From the NCBI RefSeq assembly GCF_016801865.2, contig NC_068937.1:72740854-72804853 (forward strand): 64,000 bases of DNA, read 5' to 3'. Made by a program: the position numbers and the translations under genes. This stretch comes from Culex pipiens pallens (Eukaryota; Arthropoda; Insecta; Diptera; Culicidae). The notes beneath the pieces were generated by a model. It was given only the letters and a program-made list of their open reading frames with translations. It did no database searches and was not told the DNA's origin. Positions 1 through 9,412 of the stretch are shown here, in pieces. Each line of letters begins with the position of its first letter. Position 1 is the first letter of the stretch.

Positions 1-1043
1 AATTTTGATACCCATATTGCCCAAATTTGTATGGGTCCGTAAATGTCCTCCCGGGAGAACCTTCCCCGGGGCAATGGACAATCCGGGTGTGGCCAATCCT
101 GCCAAAATGACCATTTTCATTACCAGTATCAAAAAGGTGCAGGTGGTTATGTTCTACATGACCAATATGACAAAGAACTTTGTACAAAACTCCTAAAAAA
201 TATTCTATTTTATTTTATATTTTTAAAACATTGCCTGTGTATTTAATCCTAAATAATTTATTCCTATAAAATAATTTCAATCTTTGGCACCTCTGTGGAA
301 ATAAATTGCCAAAACAAGTATGGTTCGGAAAATGTCCAATCAAAATGGTAATTTTCATGTCCAGTATCAAAAACCATGAATTTTGATACCCATATTGCCC
401 CAAGTCGAATAGTTCGATTAATGTCCCCCCGGGAAGACCTTCCTCCAAGGGAATGGCCACTCCGGGTGTGGCCAATCCGGTCAAAATGGCCATTTTCATT
501 ACCAGTTTCAAAAACCATGAATTTTGATACCCATATTGCCCTAAGCCGTATGGTTCGATTAATGTCCCCCCGGTAGAACCTTCCCGAGGGCACTGGCCAC
601 TCCGGGTGTGGCCAATCCAGTCAAAATGGCCATTTTCATTACCAGTTTCAAAAACCATGAATTTTGATACCCATACTGCCCCAAGTCGTATGGTTCGATT
701 AATGTCCCCCCGGTAGAACCTTCCCGAGGGCACTGGCCACTCCGGGTGTGGCCAATCCAGTCCAAATGGCCATTTTCATTACCAGTTTAAAAAACCATGA
801 ATTTTGATACCCATATTGCCACAAGTCGTATGGTTCGATTAATGTCCCCCCGGTAGAACCTTCCCGAGGGCACTGGCCACTCCGGGTGTGGCCAATCCAG
901 TCCAAATGGCCATTTTCATTACCAGTTTCCAAAACCATGAATTTTGATACCCATATTGCCCCAAGTCGTATGGTTCGATTAATGTCCCCCCGGTAGAACC
1001 TTTCCCAGGGCACTGGCCACTCCGGGTGTGGCCAATACCGTAT
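1..1043 (+). repeat. 140-bp satellite array, first block
   Basis: Tandem copies of a unit of about 140 bp that runs from the phrase CACTCCGGGTGTGGCCAAT to GGTAGAACCTTCCCGAGGG. The first ~300 bp is a diverged copy plus a short unrelated AT-rich stretch (about 180-300); from about 300 the copies become nearly identical. Because 140 is not a multiple of three, every frame of the minus strand stays open for about two units, which produces repetitive apparent peptides; I do not regard these as genes. The block runs directly into a non-repeated tail at 1044. Confidence 0.93.
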
Positions 1044-1285
1044 AATTGTGGTCCCAAGCCCATTGCCCCAAATCATTCTGGTCTGGTGACCGTCCTTACA
1101 ATCTTCATAAGAACAGAATACCTCCCAATTTAGTGCACAAACTGTGTCTTTCAATGTGTGCGTGTGTGTCTGTGTGGGCAATAAAATTACCACCGTGGAT
1201 CCGCCTTTGTCGAAACCTCGTCAGTTACTGAATTTTTCTGAGGCTATCTGTTAGCTTAAATAGTTCGCATGAAATGTGGCAACAG
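1044..1285 (+). repeat. Satellite-associated tail with polyadenylation signal
   Basis: Single-copy-looking tail that follows the 140-bp array. It contains a GT-rich run (GTGTGCGTGTGTGTCTGTGTG) directly before AATAAA at 1180-1185. The same tail follows the array again at 4674 and, diverged, at 5656, and its reverse complement lies at about 1344-1590. Its constant position after the array suggests that array plus tail form one repeated unit, perhaps the 3' end of a transcribed element. That is inference; no coding region was seen. Confidence 0.8.
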
Positions 1286-1343
1286 TGGTGCCACATTCTC
1301 GCGAGAGAGTTTCGCGAAAGCAGGAGAGGAGGCAACATTTGCA
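1286..1343. repeat. Palindrome centre with small inverted motifs
   Basis: Spacer of about 58 bp between two inverted copies of the tail. It holds the small palindromes TGTGGCA...TGCCACA (starting just to the left) and CTCGCGAGAGAGTTTCGCG. The same stretch follows the third tail at about 4922-4980, there without an inverted partner, so it belongs to the element and was not created by the inversion. Confidence 0.6.
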
Positions 1344-2125
1344 CCATGTTGCCACATTTCATGCGAACTATTTAAGCTAACAGATAGCCTCAGAAAAATT
1401 CAGTAACTGACGAGGTTTCGACAAAAGCGGATCCACGGTGGTAATTTTATTGCTCACACACACACACGCACACATTGAAAGACACAGTTTGTGCACTAAA
1501 TTGGGAGATATTCTGTTCTTATGAAGATTGTAAGGACGGTCACCAGACCAGAATGATTTGGGGCAATGGGCTTGGGACCACAATTATACGGTATTGGCCA
1601 CACCCGGAGTGGCCAGTGCCCTGGGGAAGGTTCTACCGGGGGGACATTAATCGAACCATACGACTTGGGGCAATATGGGTATCAAAATGCATGGTTTTTG
1701 AAACTGATAATGAAAATGGCCATTTTGACTGGATTGGCCACACCCGGATCGGATTGGCAACACCCGGAGTGGCCAGTGCCCTGGGGAAGGTTCTACCGGG
1801 GGGACATTAATCGAACCATACGACTTAGGGCAATATGGGTATCAAAATTCATGGTTCTTGAAACTGGTAATGAAAATGGCCATTTTGACCGGATTGGCCA
1901 CACCCGGAGTGGCCAGTGCCCTCGGGAAGGTTCTACCGGGGGGACATTAATGGAACCATACGACTTGGGCAATATGGGTATCAAAATTCATGGTTTTTGA
2001 AACTGGTATTGAAAATGGCCATTTTGACCGGATTGGCCACACCCGGAGTGGCCATTGCCTTTAAGAAAGGTCTTCCCGGGGGGACATTTACCGAACTATT
2101 CGATTTGGGGTAATATGGGTATCAA
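1344..2125 (-). repeat. Inverted tail plus inverted 140-bp array
   Basis: Reverse complement of the tail (about 1344-1590, including the GT-rich/AATAAA part read on the minus strand) followed by about four 140-bp units in minus orientation. Near 2126 the units switch back to plus orientation without a spacer. The result is a tail-to-tail junction near 1315 and a head-to-head junction near 2126, so the first 5 kb is a chain of large palindromes. Assembly error is possible in such sequence, but both junctions are clean. Confidence 0.85.
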
Positions 2126-4673
2126 AATTGCCCCAAGTCGTATGGTTCGATTAAAGTCCCCATGATAGAACCTTCTCCAGGGCATTGGCCACTCCGGGTG
2201 TGGCCATTTTCATTACCAGTTTCAAAAACCATGAATTTTGATACCCATATTGCCCTAAGTCGTATGGTTCGATTAATGTCCCCCCGGTAGAACCTTCCCG
2301 AGGGCACTGGCCACTCCGGGTGTGGCCATTCCGGTCAAAATGGCCATTTTCATTACCAGTTTCAAAAACCATGAATTTTGATACCCATATTGCCCTAAGT
2401 CGTATGGTTCGATTAATGTCCCCCCGGTAGAACCTTCCCGAGGGCACTGGCCACTCCGGGTGTGGCCAATCCGGTCAAAATGGCCATTTCCATTACCAGT
2501 TTCAAAAACCATGAATTTTGATACCCATATTGCCCCAAGTCGTATGGTTCGATTAATGTCCCCCCGGTAGAACCTTCCCGAGGGCACTGGCCACTCCGGG
2601 TGTGGCCAATCCGGTCAAAATGGCCATTTTCATTACCAGTTTCAAAAACCATGAATTTTGATACCCATATTGCCCCAAGTCGTATGGTTCGATTAATGTC
2701 CCCCCGGTAGAACCTCCCCGAGGGCACTGGCCACTCCGGGTGTGGCCAATCCGGTCAAAATGGCCATTTTCATTACCAGTTTCAAAAACCATGAATTTTG
2801 ATACCCATATTGCCCCAAGTCGTATGGTTCGATTAATGTCCCCCCGGTAGAACCTTCCCGAGGGCACTGGCCACTCCGGGTGTGGCCAATCCGGTCAAAA
2901 TGGCCATTTTCATTACCAGTTTCAAAAACCATGAATTTTGATACCCATATTGCCCCAAGTCGTATGGTTCGATTAATGTCCCCCCGGTAGAACCTCCCCG
3001 AGGGCACTGGCCACTCCGGGTGTGGCCAATCCGGTCAAAATGACCATTTTCATTACCAGTTTCAAAAACCATGAATTTTGATACCCATATTGCCCCAAGT
3101 CGTATGGTTCGATTAATGTCCCCCCGGTAGAACCTCCCCGAGGGCACTGGCCACTCCGGTCAAAATGGCCATTTTCATTACCAGTTTCAAAAACCATGAA
3201 TTTTGATACCCATATTGCCCCAAGTCGTATGGTTCGATTAATGTCCCCCCGGTAGAACCTCCCCGAGGGCACTGGCCAATCCGGTCAAAATGGCCATTTT
3301 CATTACCAGTTTCAAAAACCATGAATTTTGATACCCATATTGCCCTAAGTCGTATGGTTCGATTAATGTCCCCCCGACCTTCCCGAGGGCACTGGCCACT
3401 CCGGGTGTGGCCAATCCGGTCAAAATGGCCATTTTCATTACCAGTTTCAAAAACCATGAATTTTGATACCCATATTGCCCCAAGTCGTATGGTTCGATTA
3501 ATGTCCCCCCGGTAGAACCTTCCCGAGGGCACTGGCCACTCCGGGTGTGGCCAATCCGGTCAAAATGGCCATTTTCATTACCAGTTTCAAAAACCATGAA
3601 TTTTGATACCCATATTGCCCCAAGTCGTATGGTTCGATTAATGTCCCCCCGGTAGAACCTCCCCGAGGGCACTGGCCACTCCGGGTGTGGCCAATCCGGT
3701 CAAAATGGCCATTTTCATTACCAGTTTCAAAAACCATGAATTTTGATACCCATATTGCCCCAAGTCGTATGGTTCGATTAATGTCCCCTCGGTAGAACCT
3801 TCCCGAGGGCACTGGCCACTCCGGGTGTGGCCAATCCGGTCGAAATGGCCATTTTCATTACCAGTTTCAAAAACCATGAATTTTGATACCCATATTGCCC
3901 CAAGTCGTATGGTTCGATTAATGTCCCCCCGGTAGAACCTCCCCGAGGGCACTGGCCACTCCGGGTGTGGCCAATCCGGTCAAAATGGCCATTTTCATTA
4001 CCAGTTTCAAAAACCATGAATTTTGATACCCATATTGCCCCAAGTCGTATGGTTCGATTAATGTCCCCCCGGTAGAACCTCCCCGAGGGCACTGGCCACT
4101 CCGGGTGTGGCCAATCCGGTCAAAATGGCCATTTTCATTACCAGTTTCAAAAACCATGAATTTTGATACCCATATTGCCCCAAGTCGTATGGTTCGATTA
4201 ATGTCCCCCCGGTAGAACCTTCCCGAGGGCACTGGCCACTCCGGGTGTGGCCAATCCGGTCAAAATGGCCATTTTCATTACCAGTTTCAAAAACCATGAA
4301 TTTTGATACCCATATTGTCCTAAGTCGTATGGTTCGATTAATGTCCCCCCGGTAGAACCTTCCCGAGGGCACTGGCCACTCCGGGTGTGGCCAATCCGGT
4401 CAAAATGGCCATTTTCATTACCAGTTTCAAAAACCATGAATTTTGATACCCATATTGCCCTAAGTCGTATGGTTCGATTAATGTCCCCCCGGTAGAACCT
4501 TCCCGAGGGCACTGGCCACTCCGGGTGTGGCCAATCCGGTCAAAATGGCCATTTTCATTACCAGTTTAAAAAACCATGCATTTTGATACCCATATTGCCC
4601 CAAGTCGTATGGTTCGATTAATGTCCCCCCGGTAGAACCTTCCCCAGGGCACTGGCCACTCCGGGTGTGGCCA
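2126..4673 (+). repeat. 140-bp satellite array, main block (about 18 units)
   Basis: About 18 near-identical 140-bp units. Several lack 10-15 bp next to the conserved CACTGGCC (units near 3150, 3270 and 3375), and most differences are single substitutions shared by alternating units, such as CTTCCC versus CTCCCC. The homogeneity points to recent amplification or gene conversion. No stable coding frame is possible across units. Confidence 0.95.
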
Positions 4674-4981
4674 ATACCGTATAATTGTGGTCCCAAGCCC
4701 ATTGCCCCAAATCATTCTGGTCTGGTGACCGTCCTTACAATCTTCATAAGAACAGAATACCTCCCAATTTAGTGCACAAACTGTGTCTTTCAATGTGTGC
4801 GTGTGTGTCTGTGTGGGCAATAAAATTACCACCGTGGATCCGCCTTTGTCGAAACCTCGTCAGTTACTGAATTTTTCTGAGGCTATCTGTTAGCTTAAAT
4901 AGTTCGCATGAAATGTGGCAACAGTGGTGCCACATTCTCGCGAGAGAGTTTCGCGAAAGCAGGAGAGGAGGCAACATTTGC
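4674..4981 (+). repeat. Second direct copy of the satellite tail
   Basis: Nearly identical to 1044-1341, including the GT-rich run, AATAAA at 4819-4824, the TTAAATAGTTCGCATG motif and the TCTCGCGAGAGAG palindrome. Beyond 4981 the sequence differs from the first copy, which sets one edge of the repeat. Confidence 0.85.
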
Positions 4982-5249
4982 TACGTGCTTTCAGCCAATC
5001 AGCAGCCGGGATTTTTCCTGCATTCATTTTTTATTTTCATCTTAACTTTTAAGTACTTTAACAAAGTTTTATCAACTTTGTGAGGTAGTCAACTTGAACT
5101 TTAAGTCTTCCCCTTTCGTTTGATGGGTAAAACATAAAGATTGTTTGAATAGGGGGGAAGATATAAGCATTTGAAAAACGACACAAATCGTTACACTTTC
5201 GCTTCGCGAAATTTTGGATTGACACCCGTAGACAGTGCCCTTAGGACAA

Positions 5250-5655
5250 AGTTCTTTGTCAAAACCATGCATTTTGATACCCATATTGCCCAAATTTGTA
5301 TGGTTCCGTAAATGTACTCCCGGAAGAACCTTCCCTCAGGGTAATGGCCACTTCGGGTGTGGCCAATCCTGCCAAAATGGCAATTTTTATTAAAAGTATC
5401 AAAAACCATGAATTTTGATACCCATATTGCCCAAATTTGTATGGGTCCGTAAATGTCCTCCCGGTAGAACCTTTTCCATGGCAATGGCCACTCCGGGTGT
5501 GGCCAATTCTGTCAAAATTTCCATTTTCATTACCAGTATCAAAAACCATGAATTTTGATACCCATATTGCCCCAAGTCGTATGGTTCGATAAATGTCCCC
5601 GGTAGAACCTTCCCTAAAGGCACTGGCCACTCCGGGTGTGGCCGATATCCTACCA
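5250..5655 (+). repeat. Diverged 140-bp units (older array)
   Basis: Three degenerate units with the same order of phrases (AAAACCATG..TTTTGATACCCATATTGCC, then the CTCCCGG/CCCGGTAGAACCTT part, then CACTCCGGGTGTGGCC) but many substitutions. They are followed by a diverged tail, so the array-then-tail layout predates the recent amplification upstream. Confidence 0.8.
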
Positions 5656-5890
5656 AATTGTTCCCAATCACTTCGGTATTCCGGTGACCGTTCTGGAAAC
5701 CGTCAATAACTTCTTGGACCTCCTCTCAAGTTTGTGCACCACCTGTTTCTTTCAACGTGTGCGTGTGTGTGTAAGCAATAAAATTCTCAACGTAAGGTCC
5801 GTCTTTGATGAAAGTCTGATGGACACTAAATCCTCCAGAGGCTAACTTTTAGCTTAAATAGTTGGCACGGCATCCACGCAGCAGAAACAA
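5656..5890 (+). repeat. Diverged satellite tail
   Basis: Keeps the plan of the tails at 1044 and 4674: a GGTGACCGT phrase, a CAAGTTTGTGCACCACCTG-like block, a GTGTGCGTGTGTGTGTAAG run, AATAAAATT, and TTAGCTTAAATAGTT near the end. Sequence identity is much lower than between the other copies. Confidence 0.7.
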
Positions 5891-7417
5891 AATGTCACGC
5901 CGAGGGCATGCGACGGTAACGCTACATTTTCGATAAATTTTGCATTGACACCGTAGATAGAGTTTTAAGACAAAGTCCTTTGTCAAAATTTGGCCATATT
6001 TTCATTTGAAAACTGTGTATTTTGTTGAAAAGTCTGACCGCATCCGAAAACAGATGGATATTTCGAAATTTGCGCGGCAACTCGCCCAGGTTCAGCACAC
6101 TAGCTTTCATCTGCATTCAGAAGAATCGAAATCGGATATATAGGAGCTGAGAACGACGCGACACAAAATTTTGCAAAATTTTACCACATACGAACATTAC
6201 TCGACCTCCACGGATTTTTTTTTTCTCAAAATTCGAGGATTGGAGATAGACGAGTTCTGTCAAGGTGAATCGATAGAGCGTCGAAAATCGATGCAGTGTG
6301 ATTTTTTGACGATTTTTCCGATTAAAATTCATGCTGAATCGACATAATTACGAAGATGGAAATGTCGTCCAGCCTTAAAGTAAAACCTATACTTTTCTTT
6401 AGTAAGAAAGGCAAAAATACGAAAAACTAAACTCTTTATTTAAACATAAACATACCACAAATTCATATCATATTCATGAGCCAAGCATTACAAGGTCATG
6501 TGAGCTTTCATGTAAAATTAACGTGTTTTGTACATGGATTCACAGTGTCGCGCGATTACATTTTTTCAAGTGCTTTACATATGGAATTCACATGCTATGT
6601 CGTATGGGGCAGATTCATGTGTAAAACATGTGATATTACTATGTGCTTTTCTTTCAGTGCAGGGACAAAAGCACAGTTAGTACCTTTTTTCTGGTCTACG
6701 AAGGAAATGCTACACGAGGACGTGGTACGTAGAGTTAGAGAACCAAGGGGCTCTCAAGACAAACTATTTTCAGGTGATCCGGTAGGACCGGATTGGCCAA
6801 CAATCGGACACAGGCCAGACGGGTGTTACGGCAATATTTGTATTTCTTTGAATCCCAAAACATTTTTTTAATAATCTTTTGATTGTGTGCATGTGTTTTA
6901 AATGCTTGTTTTTTTTTTTATTTAAATTAACGAATTCCTCTATTTATTGCTAAATTGCTTCTATCAGCATTTCAACTTGAATTGCAGCACACAATTGACG
7001 ATATTTAAATCAATATTTTGGGCTGTCTCAAAGCATTAAAGCAAATATAATCACGATGGTTTTCTTACAAAATAAGTTATCACTTAAAATTATATTTACA
7101 CGTCACAAATTGATTCATTTATTACAGTCAAAATAATGCAGATCAATACGTATCACAACACAATCGAAAAACAACATCAATGTTCGCTAAAAGATTGATT
7201 TGCTTAAAAAAAACATTCAAAACAAAAAGCGCTACGCACAGCAAAACACATCCGTCTCGTGTGGTTGCGCGAAAAGCAGTGACAGCAGCAACAAGTTTTT
7301 TCGTTTCTTGCGTTTCTTCTCTTCGCTGCGCTGAAACTTTATTTTTTTCTCGCCCTCTCACGATCGCTTCAAAGCTTATTGTTTGAATATTTACCCGTTC
7401 GCATCGAAGTGGCGCTA
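5891..7417. other. No gene recognised
   Basis: AT-rich sequence with only short shadow ORFs. The phrase TTTTG(G/C)ATTGACACC...GACAAAGT(T/C)CTTTGTCAAAA, seen at 5937-5988, also occurs at about 5210-5257 and 9178-9232, so it is a dispersed repeat. The part around 6480-6670 resembles the subterminal sequence of the TA-flanked element downstream (CATGTGTAAAACATG, TCAAGTGCTTTACATATGG) but I could not find its ends. Confidence 0.5.
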
Positions 7418-8712
7418 CACTGAAAATACGCCACACTTTTTTTTCAAGTGCCCAAACACTTGAAAGGTTCAATGAAGCCACATCTTAGATCTAATTTGTT
7501 TGTGTTTGAATTTCAATCCAATCCATTATCAAATTCAAGTGTTTAAACGATTGACTTATTGGTATTTTTTGACACCTTATTTTCATTCGGGTGGCTCAAA
7601 CTTTTCAAGTGTTTTGCTCATGAATTTGCCCCACTGTGCTGAACTATTCAAAGTGATGAGGAAAACACTTGAAATTGATCTTGTTTTGATTTGAAATGCA
7701 GTTTCGTGACAGCTTCGTCAGACTTTGCTTCGTTTCTTCATTTGTGCTTTGGCGGTCCGGTGTGTTCGTTTTTCGCAGGCCCGAATGACCGCGTGAGTTC
7801 GCTGCCGCCATGTTCCTGCCCAGTAAATTGCCTGCCGGTTTGTGGCCGCGAAGATGAGCATCACCACAAGGCTGCGTCCTCGGGCTCAGGATCCGTATGG
7901 TCAGCGGAAGGGCTCGGTCTCCCGGACCCGGAAGGAGGCCAACTTTGGCGATAGAGGTTCTTTTCCGGAGATTCATCCACTTGGTGAGTGGGGAAAAGAT
8001 TTTTTTGTTGGGTTTTGTTTTGATTTTTGGATTTTTGTTGTGTGAATTGCAGGAAGGATGCGATTGAGCTGCAGATGCCGTACCAGGAAGCGTTTGATGA
8101 AATTAAGGAAAACACCGGGGCGCTGGAGAATCGGTGTCGGTGAGGACAAGAAGCGGTGAGAAGCAGGATTCGATACATTCCACCCAGGGGCCAAGCAATG
8201 CGTCATTCGGATGGTCAAGGCACAGTTTGATTCGTTGAAACCAACCGCGGTTCCGAATCAACAAGAAGGTTCCCCGGGGGCCTCCATCTCCGCAGAAAGC
8301 GGTGGTGGCGAACAACCCGAACCTGACCAGGAGGACGATCCTGAAAGCAGGGACAACCGGAAGAAGAGACAATTTAACAACAAAAAGAATGTTCCATTTT
8401 TGACAAGCAAATAAAAGCTGTCAAAATAATTTCATGACGCAACTTCTTCTCTTATTGAAATAAACCGAAATCCATTTCTATTACATACAAACATGCATTG
8501 ATTATGGAAGGAAAAATCATTTAAAACCAATAGATATAACGTGGTTTTCCATGTGACACAACACATCAAATTCAAGTGTTGTGCTATTGAATTGACAGCA
8601 TCTTTAGGTGCCCAAAATTCAAGTGTTTTGCGATTGATTTCTGAGTGCTCTGTACAGCAGGGTCAGATCATGTGTAGAACACTTCGTTAAGCTGTGTAAG
8701 TTTTGCTCAGTG
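7418..8712 (+). mobile_element. TA-flanked DNA element with gene-fragment cargo, copy 1
   Basis: Begins CACTGAAAATACG and ends TTTTGCTCAGTG, giving short inverted ends CACTGA. It is flanked on both sides by TA (7416-7417 and 8713-8714). A second copy at 43040-44250 sits inside a tandem unit whose empty site is known, which proves the boundaries and the TA duplication. TA duplication is typical of Tc1/mariner-type elements. No transposase is present. Subterminal sequence repeats the CAAGTGTTTTG motif several times, which could be transposase binding sites (inference). Confidence 0.85.
7822..8425 (+). pseudogene. Captured gene fragment with intron and poly(A) signal
   Basis: Inside the TA-flanked element. 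ATG at 7854 opens a basic, Arg-rich reading frame; a donor GTGAGT at 7984 and acceptor TTGCAG ending at 8052 bound a 69-bp intron with a T-rich body. The downstream exon has a protein-like frame starting KDAIELQMPYQEAFDEI, but it is not in phase with the ATG 7854 frame, and copy 2 has other frameshifts. AATAAA lies at about 8411. The homologous part of copy 2 extends the frame upstream to an ATG near 43423, while copy 1 has a one-base loss there. The parent gene is not recognised. Retention of an intron means genomic DNA, not mRNA, was captured. Confidence 0.6.
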
Positions 8713-8714
8713 TA

Positions 8715-9233
8715 GTGTTTTGATGCCTGAAATTTAACGGAGTTGACGGCAGTGCCCATCATGTGAAAGGCAATTAAATTAAGAAAATTTCGGAGAAAGG
8801 CACTATTTATTTCAGGAAAATGGGCATATCTCTGCTTATATTGAACCAAAAGTGATACCTTTTTATGGAACTTGTTCAGAAAACTGTTTTCTACAATGTG
8901 ATCGATTCTAAAATGTTTTAAAATGTAATGGTGTTATGTGGCAGAGGATTGAACAAATAATTTTCGGAACCTATTAGGTAATAAACAGCTTATTAAATAA
9001 ATAATCTATGTTTTGCATTGTTTAATGCTCAAATCTCTATCCGGGAAATGTGTTACTGTTATTTCATGACAAATTGTACAAAGAAAAGATTTACTTTCGG
9101 TCGTATCGGGGTTTCCAGCTTGGATGTTGGGGTTATTTCAAAGAAAGCTAGAAATCTAGTAAATTTGGAGCGCGTTCAAATTTTGGATTGACACCACGTA
9201 TAGAAACCTTAGGACAAAGTTCTTTGTCAAAAA
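8715..9233. other. No gene recognised
   Basis: AT-rich sequence. The end carries the dispersed phrase ATTGACACC...GGACAAAGTTCTTTGTCAAAA also found near 5210 and 5937. Nothing else can be supported. Confidence 0.5.
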
Positions 9234-9412
9234 GTAAAACAGTTGCTTTTCTCCATACATTTTGACGATTTTTCCCATACAAACTTTAAGCGATTGGAGG
9301 GAGGGGTTCCCGTGGTCAGAATGAGCTCAAATTTGGAATTTAGCCTAGTGATGGGTCAATCTTTGATTTCAGAGGGTAGCCCCAAAAAAGTCCGGATTTG
9401 GACCACCCTAGT
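9234..9412 (+). repeat. Left inverted arm around a LINE
   Basis: The 9290-9412 part ends GGACCACCCTAGTG and is the reverse complement, with few differences, of about 13276-13402 (start AGGGTGGTCCAAATCC). The outer 9234-9282 part (CAGTTGCTTTTCTCCATACA...) matches in inverted orientation about 14225-14275. The right arm carries about 820 bp more between these two blocks. Together they look like the two ends of an inverted-repeat element now separated by a retrotransposon. Confidence 0.8.

Noticed and set aside
1044..1341. LTR of a retrotransposon as the explanation of the satellite tail
   Set aside because: Neither a primer-binding site, polypurine tract nor target duplication could be seen. 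It is kept only as a possibility.
264..4512. Many overlapping ~104-codon ORFs with a repeated peptide on the minus strand
   Set aside because: They follow from a 140-bp repeat that happens to lack stops in all three minus frames; the unit length is not a multiple of three, so no stable protein results.
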